From an uncultured Elusimicrobiales bacterium (lineage in GTDB: Bacteria; Elusimicrobiota; Elusimicrobia; Elusimicrobiales; Elusimicrobiaceae): DNA of 64,000 bases. Position 1 is the stretch's first letter. Every line of letters begins with the position of its first letter. Under the pieces are notes generated by a model. The model did not search any database. It was not told the origin of the DNA and saw only the letters and a list, made by a program, of their open reading frames with translations. Positions 42,153 through 50,276 of the stretch are shown one piece after another. The stretch spans positions 1-64,000 of the forward strand of contig CALUXB010000005.1 of NCBI GenBank assembly GCA_944324645.1, in the 5' to 3' direction. Made by a program: the position numbers and the translations under genes.

Positions 42153-43601
42153 TTACCAGCGCAGGTTGGGCTCCCGCGCCGCGCTTACTTCGTCTATGCG
42201 GCCCACGGGCTGGGCGTGCGGCGCCTCGTGCACGGTTTGCGGCTCGCGCGCGGCCTCTTCAAAAATACACTTCATCGCCTGCACAAACAGGTCCAGCATT
42301 TCTTTGCTTTCCGTTTCCGTTGGCTCTATCATCAGCGCTTCGGGCACAATCAGCGGGAAATAAATGGTCGGCGCGTAAAAGCCATAGTCCAAGAGCCGCT
42401 TGGCAATGTCTGCCGTGCGCACGCCGTTCATTTTGTCTTTTTGAAGGGTCAGCACGCACTCGTGCATACACGGCGCGTCAAAGAAAGCGGGGAAAGCGTC
42501 TTTAAGCAGCACGCGCACATAATTGGCGTTAAGCACGGCGTTTTCCGCTATGTCTTTAAGCGTCTGCGCGTCATACTGACGCAGGAAACAATACGCCCGC
42601 ATACAAACAGCGATATTGCCGTAAAACGCTTTCATACGGCCTAGGCTTTTGGGCATTTTGGCGTTTAAAAAGAATTTGCCGTCTTTCTTTTCCACCAGCG
42701 GTTTAGGCAGATACGGGGCCAGTTTTTCACTGGCACCCACCGGGCCGGAGCCGGGCCCGCCGCCGCCGTGCGGAGCAGCAAAGGTCTTATGCAAATTTAA
42801 ATGCATTAAATCCACCCCAAAAGAAGCCGGCTTGGCTACGCCGATTAGCGCGTTAAAGTTGGCTCCGTCCATATATAAAAGCGCGCCGGCGGCGTGCACC
42901 ATATTGGCAATTTCGCAAATGTCTTTTTCAAACAAGCCTACCGTATTGGGCACGGTCAGCATTACGACGGCTGTTTTGTCAGACAAGGCGTTTTTAAGGG
43001 CTTCTTTATCTACACAGCCGTCCGGGCCGGATTTAATGTTAATGACGCTGTAGCCCGCCATATGGGAAGTGGCCGGGTTGGTGCCGTGGGCGGTGTCTGG
43101 CACGATGACCTCGGTGCGTTTTTTGTCTTTTTGTGCGTCAAAATACGCCCGCGCCGTCAAAATGCCGGTCAGCTCCCCTTGGGCACCGGCCGCCGGCTGC
43201 AGCGTAAAAGCAGAAAGACCGGTAATTTCCTTAAGCATTTCCTGCAGGTTGTACAAAATCTCCAACGTACCCTGCACCGCTTCCTGCGGGGCAAACGGGT
43301 GCGCCTGCGCCAGAGCCGGCAGTACGCTGAGCACATCGTAGGCTTTGGGATTGTATTTCATCGTGCAGGAGCCCAGCGGATAGAAATGGCTGTCCAAGCA
43401 ATAGTTTTGGCGCGAGAGGTTGGTAAAGTGGCGCACCGTGTCCAGCTCGCTCAGCTGCGGCAGACGCGGCGTATGGCTGCGCAAATAGCGGGCGGGAATA
43501 TAGTGATCCGGCGTGTGTTGCGGCTTTTCAAAGCGCACGCCGCGGCGGCCGGAGCGGGACTTTTCTATGCTTAACGCGTTTTGTTTGATAATCTCTTGCA
43601 T
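42153..43601 (-). CDS. gcvPB: Glycine dehydrogenase (aminomethyl-transferring) subunit 2
   Basis: A 482-residue PLP enzyme half. The PLP lysine lies in LNLHKTFAAPHGGGGPG, a hallmark of P-protein. Together with GcvPA it decarboxylates glycine and passes the aminomethyl group to the lipoyl arm of GcvH. The split P-protein is typical of many anaerobes. It starts one base after gcvPA. Confidence 0.97.
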   Translation of the reverse strand: MQEIIKQNALSIEKSRSGRRGVRFEKPQHTPDHYIPARYLRSHTPRLPQLSELDTVRHFTNLSRQNYCLDSHFYPLGSCTMKYNPKAYDVLSVLPALAQAHPFAPQEAVQGTLEILYNLQEMLKEITGLSAFTLQPAAGAQGELTGILTARAYFDAQKDKKRTEVIVPDTAHGTNPATSHMAGYSVINIKSGPDGCVDKEALKNALSDKTAVVMLTVPNTVGLFEKDICEIANMVHAAGALLYMDGANFNALIGVAKPASFGVDLMHLNLHKTFAAPHGGGGPGSGPVGASEKLAPYLPKPLVEKKDGKFFLNAKMPKSLGRMKAFYGNIAVCMRAYCFLRQYDAQTLKDIAENAVLNANYVRVLLKDAFPAFFDAPCMHECVLTLQKDKMNGVRTADIAKRLLDYGFYAPTIYFPLIVPEALMIEPTETESKEMLDLFVQAMKCIFEEAAREPQTVHEAPHAQPVGRIDEVSAAREPNLRW

Positions 43602-43602
43602 A

Positions 43603-44925
43603 TTAAAACCCCCTTATGGCCTGTACATATTTTTCTAAATCCGCCGGGGTTTTGGTTTCTGTTACGCACACCAGCAGGCAGTTTTTCCACTCTTTGCGTA
43701 CGGCGCCCAAATCAAAGCCGGCGGCAATGCCTTTTTTAGCAAGTTTCTTAATAACTTGTTTAGCCGAGGTATTAAGCTCCAACACAAATTCATTGAAGAA
43801 AAGCCCGTCAAACTTCAGTTTATGTCCATCCGCCACCAGCATATCTTTTAGCGTATGGGCTTTTTCCAAATTCAGCTCCGCCACTTCGCGCAGACCGGCG
43901 TAGCCCAGAAGCGTCAGGTAAATGACGGCGTTTAATGCACACAATGCTTGGTTGGAGCAAATGTTGGAGGCGGCCCGCTCGCGACGGATATGCTGCTCAC
44001 GCGCCTGCAAAGTCAGCACAAAAGAGCGTTTGCCGGCTTTGTCTTTGGCAATGCCTACAATGCGTCCCGGCACTTGGCGCACATACTCTTTTTTGCAGGT
44101 AAAAATGCCCAATCCCGGCCCGCCAAAGTTCATCGCGTTGCCCAGTGTCTGCCCTTCCGCCACGGCAAAATCTGCCCCATACTGCCCCGGCGTATGCAAA
44201 ATGCCCAGCGCCAGCGGCTTGGCTACAGACACCAGCAAAGCCCCCGCCCCGTGCACCAGCGCACTGATGTCTTCCAGCGGCTCCAGCTGGCCCAAAAAGT
44301 TCGGCCCCGCCACTGCAAAGCAAGACACCTGCGGCGTCAACTTTTCTTTAAGCGCATTTAAATCCACCGTGCCGTTTTGCAAAGGCACTTCTTCCAGCTG
44401 CAGGCCGGGCACGTGTTTTAAATAGGTTTTCAGCACCTCTTTGTAATGTGGGTGCAGCGCAGCGGAATACAAAATTTTGCTTTTACTGTTCACGCGCAGC
44501 GCGGCGGCGCAGGCTTCCGCCAAAGCGGTGGCGCCGTCATAGTGGGAAGCGCTGCATACGTCCATATCAAACAGCTCACAAATGCAGCTTTGGAACTCAT
44601 AAATAGTTTGCAGAGTGCCCTGGCTGGCTTCAGCCTGGTAAGGGGTGTAGGCGGTTAAAAATTCGCCGCGGCTGCTTAAAGCATTGACGGCGGCTGGAAT
44701 AAAATGCTCTTCACAGCCCGCCCCGACAAACTGTAAAAGGGGTTTGTTTTTAGCCGCCAGCTGCTGCATATGCGCCGTCAGGGCGTTTTCGTCCAACGCG
44801 GAGGGCAAATCAAAAGCCGGATAGCGCAGAGCAGACGGAATATGCGCAAACAGCTCTTCTACGGAGCGGACGCCAATGGCTTGCAACATTTCTTTTTTAT
44901 CTTCAGGAGTATGGGGAATAAACAT
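43603..44925 (-). CDS. gcvPA: Glycine dehydrogenase (aminomethyl-transferring) subunit 1
   Basis: A 440-residue N-terminal half of P-protein. It shares the PLP-fold (SASHYDGATALAEACAAAL) but lacks the lysine, which is in GcvPB. It starts 53 bases after gcvH with a hairpin between them. Confidence 0.96.
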   Translation of the reverse strand: MFIPHTPEDKKEMLQAIGVRSVEELFAHIPSALRYPAFDLPSALDENALTAHMQQLAAKNKPLLQFVGAGCEEHFIPAAVNALSSRGEFLTAYTPYQAEASQGTLQTIYEFQSCICELFDMDVCSASHYDGATALAEACAAALRVNSKSKILYSAALHPHYKEVLKTYLKHVPGLQLEEVPLQNGTVDLNALKEKLTPQVSCFAVAGPNFLGQLEPLEDISALVHGAGALLVSVAKPLALGILHTPGQYGADFAVAEGQTLGNAMNFGGPGLGIFTCKKEYVRQVPGRIVGIAKDKAGKRSFVLTLQAREQHIRRERAASNICSNQALCALNAVIYLTLLGYAGLREVAELNLEKAHTLKDMLVADGHKLKFDGLFFNEFVLELNTSAKQVIKKLAKKGIAAGFDLGAVRKEWKNCLLVCVTETKTPADLEKYVQAIRGF

Positions 44926-44944
44926 AAAAAAACCTCTTAGAAAA

Positions 44945-44967
44945 TCCCCCGCCGCTTGGGCGGGGGA
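44945..44967 (-). terminator. Hairpin between gcvH and gcvPA
   Basis: TCCCCCGCC (44945-44953) pairs with GGCGGGGGA (44959-44967). On the minus strand it is followed by TTTTC. It resembles a partial terminator that could make gcvH more abundant than the P-protein subunits. Confidence 0.65.
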
Positions 44968-44978
44968 AAGAGAAAGAA

Positions 44979-45359
44979 TTACTGCCCGATGGTTTGTTTG
45001 TATGCGCTTAAGTCCATCAGCGCTTCATAATCGGCCGGAGCGGAAGATTTAATTTTAAACAGCCAGCCGTTGCCGTGCGCTTCGCGGTTGACTAAGGCAG
45101 GGTCGGTTTTTAACGCTTCGTTCACTTCCACCACTTCGCCGCTGACGGGAGCGTAAATTTCACTGGCGGATTTGACGGACTCAATCACGCAGCAGTTCTG
45201 CCCCGCGCTCACCTGCTGGCCCACTTGGGGCAGGTCAATAAAAACGATATCGCCGATTTCCTGCTGGGCGTGGTCGCTGATACCCACGGTGGCTATGTCG
45301 CCGTCCATATGGGCCCATTCGTGGGTTTTGGCGTATTTGCTGTTTTCTGCCGTATGCAT
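44979..45359 (-). CDS. gcvH: Glycine cleavage system H protein
   Basis: A 126-residue lipoyl-carrier. The lipoylated lysine is in ESVKSASEIY (about residue 63). It shuttles the aminomethyl group between P, T and L proteins. The lipoate is presumably attached by the nearby LplA. It follows gcvT by 22 bases. Confidence 0.97.
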   Translation of the reverse strand: MHTAENSKYAKTHEWAHMDGDIATVGISDHAQQEIGDIVFIDLPQVGQQVSAGQNCCVIESVKSASEIYAPVSGEVVEVNEALKTDPALVNREAHGNGWLFKIKSSAPADYEALMDLSAYKQTIGQ

Positions 45360-45381
45360 AGTTTTCTCCTTATACTAAATG

Positions 45382-46461
45382 TTATACCCGGTTTTTGTAA
45401 AACGGTGTTTTGACTTTCTTGGCCGCAATTCTGCGCCCGTGCACTTCTATTTCTACAGCTTCTCCTTCTTCTAAAGCGGTGTCGGCATAGCCGACGGCTA
45501 TCCCTTTAAATAGCGGCGAATAGGTGCCGCTGGTCAGCGTGCCTACTTCAGCGCCGTTTTTAAATACTTTGCAGCCGCCGCGCGGCACGCCCGCACCTGT
45601 GAGCACAAAACCTGTCAGGCGGCGTTTGAGGCCAGCGGCTTTTTGCGCTTCTAAAGCGGCTTTGCCGATAAAATTTTCTTTGCCCAGCTTGACCACCCAG
45701 CCGCAGGCAGCCTCATAGGGGGTTTGGCTGCCGTCTGCATCAGTGCCGTTGAGCAGATATCCCGCTTCCAGGCGCAGCACGTCGCGCGCGCCCAAGCCAC
45801 AGGGTTTTACGCCGGCTTTAAGCAGGGCGTCCCATACCTTTACAATGGCTTCGGGGCTGGCCATAATTTCCACCCCGTCTTCGCCGGTGTATCCGGTGCG
45901 GGTGACATAGCCTTTGGCGCCAAAAAGTTCTATCTCTTGAATAGTAAAACGCGCCATTTCCGCTACGCCCGGTATCAGAGCCGCGGCCTTCTCTATAGCA
46001 GAGGGCCCTTGCAGGGCTATCATGCCCCAGCGGGCGCTGTCGTTGGTAATTTTGACGTCAAAAGAAGCGGCGTGTTTTTCAAACCAAGCCACGTCGGTAT
46101 CAATACAGGCGGCATTGACCACCACCAAAAATTTCTCAGGGGTTAAACAGAAAGAAATGGCGTCATCAATAATACAGCCTTGCTCGTTGACAATGTGGGA
46201 ATAGGTGCCCGCACCGGGCGTATTTTTAATGTTATTGGTGTTCACGTATTGCAAAAAGGCCCACGCGTCTTTGCCTTCCACAAACACTTGGCCCATATGG
46301 GACACGTCAAACATACCGGCCCCTTCGCGCACGGCTTTATGCTCGGCAATAATGCTTTCAAACTGCACGGGCAGCAGCCACCCGTGGAAATCCACCATTT
46401 TCCCGCCGGCGGCCTCACAGGCGGCGCAGAGCGGAGTTTTTTTGAGGTTATCTAGGGTCAC
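45382..46461 (-). CDS. gcvT: Glycine cleavage system T protein (aminomethyltransferase)
   Basis: A 359-residue tetrahydrofolate-dependent aminomethyltransferase. FHGWLLPVQFE, FDVSHMGQ and GYTGEDGVEIM fit the family. The start is a GTG, supported by GGAGG four bases upstream. It is first in a gcvT-gcvH-gcvPA-gcvPB operon. No L protein gene is nearby. Confidence 0.96.
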   Translation of the reverse strand: MTLDNLKKTPLCAACEAAGGKMVDFHGWLLPVQFESIIAEHKAVREGAGMFDVSHMGQVFVEGKDAWAFLQYVNTNNIKNTPGAGTYSHIVNEQGCIIDDAISFCLTPEKFLVVVNAACIDTDVAWFEKHAASFDVKITNDSARWGMIALQGPSAIEKAAALIPGVAEMARFTIQEIELFGAKGYVTRTGYTGEDGVEIMASPEAIVKVWDALLKAGVKPCGLGARDVLRLEAGYLLNGTDADGSQTPYEAACGWVVKLGKENFIGKAALEAQKAAGLKRRLTGFVLTGAGVPRGGCKVFKNGAEVGTLTSGTYSPLFKGIAVGYADTALEEGEAVEIEVHGRRIAAKKVKTPFYKNRV

Positions 46462-46771
46462 GGTTCCTCCATTATATAGGAGTATTGTATAAAATATTCC
46501 GCGTTTTTAAACAACTTCCTTTGCATCTATTTCCCGCCTATAAATATCCCGCCCACACGCCGCACGGGTCCGCCCAAAGGGCCGCGGGCACGCCACCAAA
46601 ACCAATTTCGCCCACAGGGGCAAACACCCCGCGGGCTCAAATACACCGCCCCCACGCCCACGCACACCCGCCGCCGCTCTAACTAGCACCCGCGGTTTGC
46701 CCCAAACAGCCTCAAACCCGGCCCGCAACACTCCGGCCCAAGCGGGCCGGGCAAATTGATATAATAAAATT
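46462..46771. other. Divergent intergenic region, gcvT and YgjP-like gene
   Basis: 310 bases without a gene. On the minus strand it holds the gcvT SD and a possible -10 TACAAT (46489-46484), with a TTGTTT 19 bases further up. On the plus strand the extended -10 of the next gene lies at its end. The middle (about 46540-46740) is a C-rich, G-poor stretch with no open frame I would defend. I looked for a glycine riboswitch and do not see one. Confidence 0.6.
46757..46765 (+). promoter_or_regulatory. Extended -10 of the YgjP-like gene, leaderless spacing
   Basis: TG-A-TATAAT (TATAAT 46760-46765), six bases, then ATG at 46772; no SD. It is the best-matching -10 of the leaderless class. Confidence 0.65.
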
Positions 46772-47539
46772 ATGAGCGATACACAAACGGTCATCAGCGA
46801 TGTAAAACTTTTTATTGAGCGCCTCAAAAAAGAGCTGCCCGAAGTGTTTGGCGGCCCGGCTGAAAACGCCGAAACTGAGGCGGGCAAAATCCTCTATGAG
46901 GGCAAACTCTACCCCGTCCGCGTCCATTTGACCCCCGATCAGGAAGAAGGGGTGGATTTTGACGGAGCGGCTTTTGACGTGTATCTGCAAACGGAGCAGG
47001 CCGACCCCAATGCCCTGGCAGACCAATGGCTGCGCGCAAAAGCCAATGAAGTACTGCGCGCCAAAACAGCTGAATGGGCGCAAAAAATGGGAGTTGAATT
47101 TAACAATATCACCGTTAAAAACCAGCAAACGCTGTGGGCCAGCTGCTCGGCCAAAAAAAACATCAATTACACCTATCACATCATTAAAATGCCCACCGCT
47201 ATACGCGACTATTTAATCGTGCACGAACTGGCCCATTTGGTGCATATGAACCACGGGGCAGAATATTGGCAGTTGGTGGCGCAATATTGCCCGGATTACA
47301 AAACTCACCGCCGCTGGCTAAATGACAACCGCGGCGCCGTGTTTGCCGCGCTGGATTTGAAATACACAGCCCTGCCGCAACAGGACGCGGCCGAAGCCGA
47401 AAAGCCCCTGCAGGAAACGGCCGCCCCGGCCGGGCAAAACCCGCAGGACGCAGCGTCCGCCCCGGCCCCGCTCCAACAGCCGCACACAAACACACCATCA
47501 GAAAACAAAACGACAGATACGCAAAATTCTTTGCACTAG
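46772..47539 (+). CDS. YgjP-like zinc metallopeptidase domain protein
   Basis: A 255-residue protein. The middle has the YgjP/DUF45 motif: WASCSAKKNINYTYH, then VHELAHLVHMNHGAEYW (HExxH with a following His) and a late CPDYKTHRRWLN. It therefore probably binds zinc. The last 55 residues are a low-complexity Ala/Pro/Gln tail not expected of the family. Substrate is unknown; the family is conserved but poorly characterised. Confidence 0.85.
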   Translation: MSDTQTVISDVKLFIERLKKELPEVFGGPAENAETEAGKILYEGKLYPVRVHLTPDQEEGVDFDGAAFDVYLQTEQADPNALADQWLRAKANEVLRAKTAEWAQKMGVEFNNITVKNQQTLWASCSAKKNINYTYHIIKMPTAIRDYLIVHELAHLVHMNHGAEYWQLVAQYCPDYKTHRRWLNDNRGAVFAALDLKYTALPQQDAAEAEKPLQETAAPAGQNPQDAASAPAPLQQPHTNTPSENKTTDTQNSLH

Positions 47540-47551
47540 ACTCAGCCATTT

Positions 47552-47579
47552 AAAAACCCCGCCTTTAGACGGGGTTTTT
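47552..47579. terminator. Bidirectional terminator, YgjP-like gene and nitroreductase
   Basis: AAAAACCCCG (47552-47561) pairs with CGGGGTTTTT (47570-47579). Confidence 0.9.
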
Positions 47580-47580
47580 G

Positions 47581-48210
47581 TTATTTGGCAGATTTACTTT
47601 CGGCCTTGTCTTGTTTTAACTCTGCCGCTGTCTTTTTAAAGTAGCCGACGGGCTGGTTTAAAATGACTTTTTGTTTCTCCGTCAGTTTTAAATCTTTTGC
47701 CAATTTATCTGCGTCCATCTGCCCCCGCGTGACCGTAGCCAGCCCCACCCCAGAGCAAAACAAATAAATATTTTGCGCCACGATGCCGGCGTCTATCGGT
47801 GCGTAGGCGGTGTCTTCTTTGGCTACCAAAAGCAAAACCACCGGCGCTTCTTTGACGGGGCGCACGTCCTGCTGCGTCACGGGCATCAGCGTATGCGAAC
47901 CCGCGTCATAGCGGTAGGCGCCGTCTTCAAAGGCGGCGTACACGTCTATATCTTGGCGGTTTAAGGCAGAGGGGGCGGTGCGTTTGCCGTCTGGACGATT
48001 GACCCCGTTGGCGGCCCACAGCAAATCAGACAAATCCCGCAACGTCAGTTTATCCGGGGCGAACTGCCGCGTAGATTTACGCTCTGAAAGCGCCTGCATA
48101 ACGGCCTTGCCGCGCGTTTTGTCCGGCGCCAACAACGCAACCGGCGCCAGCGGCTGCGCCTGTACGGCCCCGGCACAAATAAGCAAAAAATAAATCAGCA
48201 TTTTTTTCAT
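47581..48210 (-). CDS. Exported nitroreductase (SagB-like)
   Basis: A 209-residue FMN-dependent nitroreductase-fold protein. The first 18 residues form a signal peptide (MKKMLIYFLLICAGAVQAQ). ERKSTRQFAPDKLTLRDLSDLLWAANG and the C-terminal GIVAQNIYLFCSGVGLATVTRG fit SagB/nitroreductase flavoproteins. A periplasmic location for such an enzyme is unusual, since FMN must be exported or loaded. A -10 TACAAT with TG lies upstream (48242-48237), plus the SD GGGAGG. Confidence 0.87.
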   Translation of the reverse strand: MKKMLIYFLLICAGAVQAQPLAPVALLAPDKTRGKAVMQALSERKSTRQFAPDKLTLRDLSDLLWAANGVNRPDGKRTAPSALNRQDIDVYAAFEDGAYRYDAGSHTLMPVTQQDVRPVKEAPVVLLLVAKEDTAYAPIDAGIVAQNIYLFCSGVGLATVTRGQMDADKLAKDLKLTEKQKVILNQPVGYFKKTAAELKQDKAESKSAK

Positions 48211-48343
48211 ACTTTCCTCCCTTGACCCTATGCGCTATTGTAACAAAAACACCGCTTTTGGCACAGCTTAACTAAAAAATCCGCGGCGTTGCACTTTATC
48301 CAACGCAATAAGCACAGCATACCCCCGCCCGACCCTTTTGCAT

Positions 48344-48374
48344 AAAAAAACGCCGCATCAAATCTGATGCGGCG
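48344..48374 (-). terminator. Terminator of the exported unknown protein gene
   Basis: CGCCGCATCA (48351-48360) pairs with TGATGCGGCG (48365-48374), followed by T7 on the minus strand. Confidence 0.88.
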
Positions 48375-48444
48375 CATTTTCCCATTCAGGCGGCGCGGCT
48401 CCCCATACTTTTACGCATACCGCGCCGATTTCCCCTATGACCTT

Positions 48445-48906
48445 TTACTGCAAATGAAACACCACAAACTCCTTTACCCTATGGGCCAAATTTTTAAGCA
48501 AAGAGCGGCGGTTGCCATCAGCAGAAATCAAATATGAATTTTTAAGCGTTACTTGTTGGTCGTCTTTATGAGGCACATAATAACAGGCGGCGCTGGCAAA
48601 GGCTTTATTCTCACTGACGACGGCACCACACGTGGTGGAGACATCCCGGCAGGTCCAGGGTTTTACCACACGCACCCGTTTGCCATTACCACGCGGACGG
48701 GAAACCAACACCTCACACTGTTCCCAAGTAGTCTGAACAGTAAAAAGACCCAAATCCTGAGCCTGTTGCTTTTGAAAAACGGCTTTTTCCAAAGCAGAGC
48801 TCACCGCTTGGCTTTTTTGCTGCACTTGGAGATTATCTGCACTCTGTAAAGCAAAAACTGCAGAAGGAAGCACCCCCAGCAAAACAAAAACTATCGTTTT
48901 TTTCAT
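48445..48906 (-). CDS. Exported protein of unknown function, cysteine-rich
   Basis: A 153-residue protein with an N-terminal signal peptide (MKKTIVFVLLGVLPSAVFA) and four cysteines (EQCEVLV, WTCRDVSTTC, SAACYY), probably disulfide-bonded. The segment CGAVVSENKAFASAACYY is reminiscent of the histidine box of S1 trypsin-like proteases, but the histidine is absent, so any relation is speculative. ATG 48906 is favoured over 48927 because SD AAGGAG precedes it and the signal begins there. I do not recognise the family. Confidence 0.65.
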   Translation of the reverse strand: MKKTIVFVLLGVLPSAVFALQSADNLQVQQKSQAVSSALEKAVFQKQQAQDLGLFTVQTTWEQCEVLVSRPRGNGKRVRVVKPWTCRDVSTTCGAVVSENKAFASAACYYVPHKDDQQVTLKNSYLISADGNRRSLLKNLAHRVKEFVVFHLQ

Positions 48907-48929
48907 AATTATTCTCTCCTTATGCATTT

Positions 48930-48984
48930 ATTATAACAAAAGTTAGGTTAAACTAACAAATAAATTTAGTCCTACCTAACTTTT
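48930..48984 (-). promoter_or_regulatory. Promoter with GTTAG/CTAAC dyads
   Basis: The minus strand has an extended -10 TG-T-TATAAT (TATAAT 48935-48930) and TTGTTA at 18 bases (48959-48954). A near-palindrome GTTAGGTTAAACTAAC (48942-48957) covers the spacer and -35. Outer exact arms AAAAGTTAGG (48938-48947) and CCTAACTTTT (48975-48984) lie 27 bases apart. This looks like a two-site operator for a dimeric regulator. Confidence 0.6.
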
Positions 48985-49086
48985 AGGTCCACTGGTTTTT
49001 ATTTTCCACATCGCCTCAAACAAAAACCCCTGGCAAGCAGGGGTTTTAAACATGTTCAAATGGTATAAAGCGCTGAGCCCAGTAGC

Positions 49087-49611
49087 CTAATACACCAGCC
49101 AGCTGACCAGGCCCGCCAGCACAATCAAGCGAATGGGGTGCAGTTTAAAGCGCAACACCAACAGAAAAGAAACGGCAAAGAATAAGAAACTGCTCCAACC
49201 CACAAAGTTCTCTTTATTCACCAGCACCAACGCCGCCGCCGCTATTAAACCGATAATAGCCAGCCGCAACGCCTTAAACACCGCCCCGACGGAAGGATTA
49301 TCCCGGTGGCGCAGGAAATAGCGCGTAAGCAAAATCATAATAACAAACGACGGCAGACACACCGCCAGCGTAGCCAATGCCGCCCCCCACACACTACCGC
49401 TGGCGGCATAGCCGGTATAAGTAGCCATATTAATCCCCACGGGGCCGGGCGTCATTTGGCTGACGGCCACAATATCGGTAAATTCCGCCGTACCCAGCCA
49501 GCCGTGTTTAAAAACGACCTCGTTTTGGATAAACGAAATCATCGGATATCCGCCGCCGAAATTAAAAAGGCCTATTTTAAAAAACGTTTTAAAAATTTGC
49601 CAGTAAATCAT
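49087..49611 (-). CDS. Chromate transporter, half-size (second of pair)
   Basis: A 174-residue CHR-family domain: NFGGGYPMISFIQNEVV, SQMTPGPVGINMATYTGY, followed by about five helices. ATG at 49611 overlaps the stop of the paired gene by four bases. Short-chain CHR proteins work as heterodimers of opposite topology. The longer open frame to 49734 is rejected because it lies inside the partner. Substrate (chromate/sulfate) is assigned by family only. Confidence 0.88.
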   Translation of the reverse strand: MIYWQIFKTFFKIGLFNFGGGYPMISFIQNEVVFKHGWLGTAEFTDIVAVSQMTPGPVGINMATYTGYAASGSVWGAALATLAVCLPSFVIMILLTRYFLRHRDNPSVGAVFKALRLAIIGLIAAAALVLVNKENFVGWSSFLFFAVSFLLVLRFKLHPIRLIVLAGLVSWLVY

Positions 49612-50144
49612 TTGGCTTTCTCCCGGCAGCACAGCCAGCCGCCCAACCCCGCCAACAGCACAATATACACCGGCGAGCATTTGCCCACCCACACCGCTAA
49701 AGCGCACAAGACAGGGAACCACGCATTTTTCCAAGTTACCCCCGCCGCGCGCGCCAACGTAAATACCGGCACCGCAATCAACGCCACCACAGCGGGGCGT
49801 ATTCCCTTAAAGATACGCTCTACCAAAGGATATTGGCGGAAATTATGCAAAAATAAAGCAATCAATAATATGATGACAAAAGAAGGCAAAGCCGCCCCCA
49901 GCGTGCACACTATGGCACCCGGTAGCCGGCGCAATTTGTACCCTACAAACACCGCCATATTCACCGCCAAAATGCCGGGGGCGGACTGGGCCAGCGCCGT
50001 TAAATCCAGAAATTCTTTTTTGTCTATCCAATTTCTTTTGGTAACAATTTCAGTCTCTATCAGCGGCAGCATTGCATAGCCGCCGCCCAAAGTAAATAGG
50101 CCTATTTTAAAGAAAATGGAAAAAAGAGAAAGGTAATAGCGCAT
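49608..50144 (-). CDS. Chromate transporter, half-size (first of pair)
   Basis: A 178-residue CHR-family domain: FTLGGGYAMLPLIETEIV, ALAQSAPGILAVNMAVFVGY, then membrane helices. It pairs with the next gene to form a split ChrA. ATG 50144 is chosen because the -10 (TG-T-TACAAT) lies exactly six bases before it and no SD is present; the ORF extends upstream to 50198 without signals. Confidence 0.88.
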   Translation of the reverse strand: MRYYLSLFSIFFKIGLFTLGGGYAMLPLIETEIVTKRNWIDKKEFLDLTALAQSAPGILAVNMAVFVGYKLRRLPGAIVCTLGAALPSFVIILLIALFLHNFRQYPLVERIFKGIRPAVVALIAVPVFTLARAAGVTWKNAWFPVLCALAVWVGKCSPVYIVLLAGLGGWLCCREKAK

Positions 50145-50150
50145 AATTAT

Positions 50151-50159
50151 ATTGTAACA
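50151..50159 (-). promoter_or_regulatory. Extended -10 of the chromate transporter pair, leaderless spacing
   Basis: Minus strand TG-T-TACAAT, six bases, ATG. The intervening six bases are ATAATT. Confidence 0.6.
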
Positions 50160-50276
50160 ATTTGTACTTTTCTTCTGTTTTGCTTCTCTTTGGCACATTA
50201 GCGTTTCTTTACTTACTTTGTTTAAAATGATTTAAATGTATAATAATAGAAGCTTTTATTATATGAGAGAGCCTTT

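Noticed and set aside
42894..43574. Plus-strand open frame (226 codons) over gcvPB
   Set aside because: It is antisense to a gene with clear catalytic motifs and has no supporting signals.
46462..46771. Glycine riboswitch before gcvT
   Set aside because: The conserved aptamer cores and kink-turn elements could not be found on the minus strand; the space holds a short leader with SD only.
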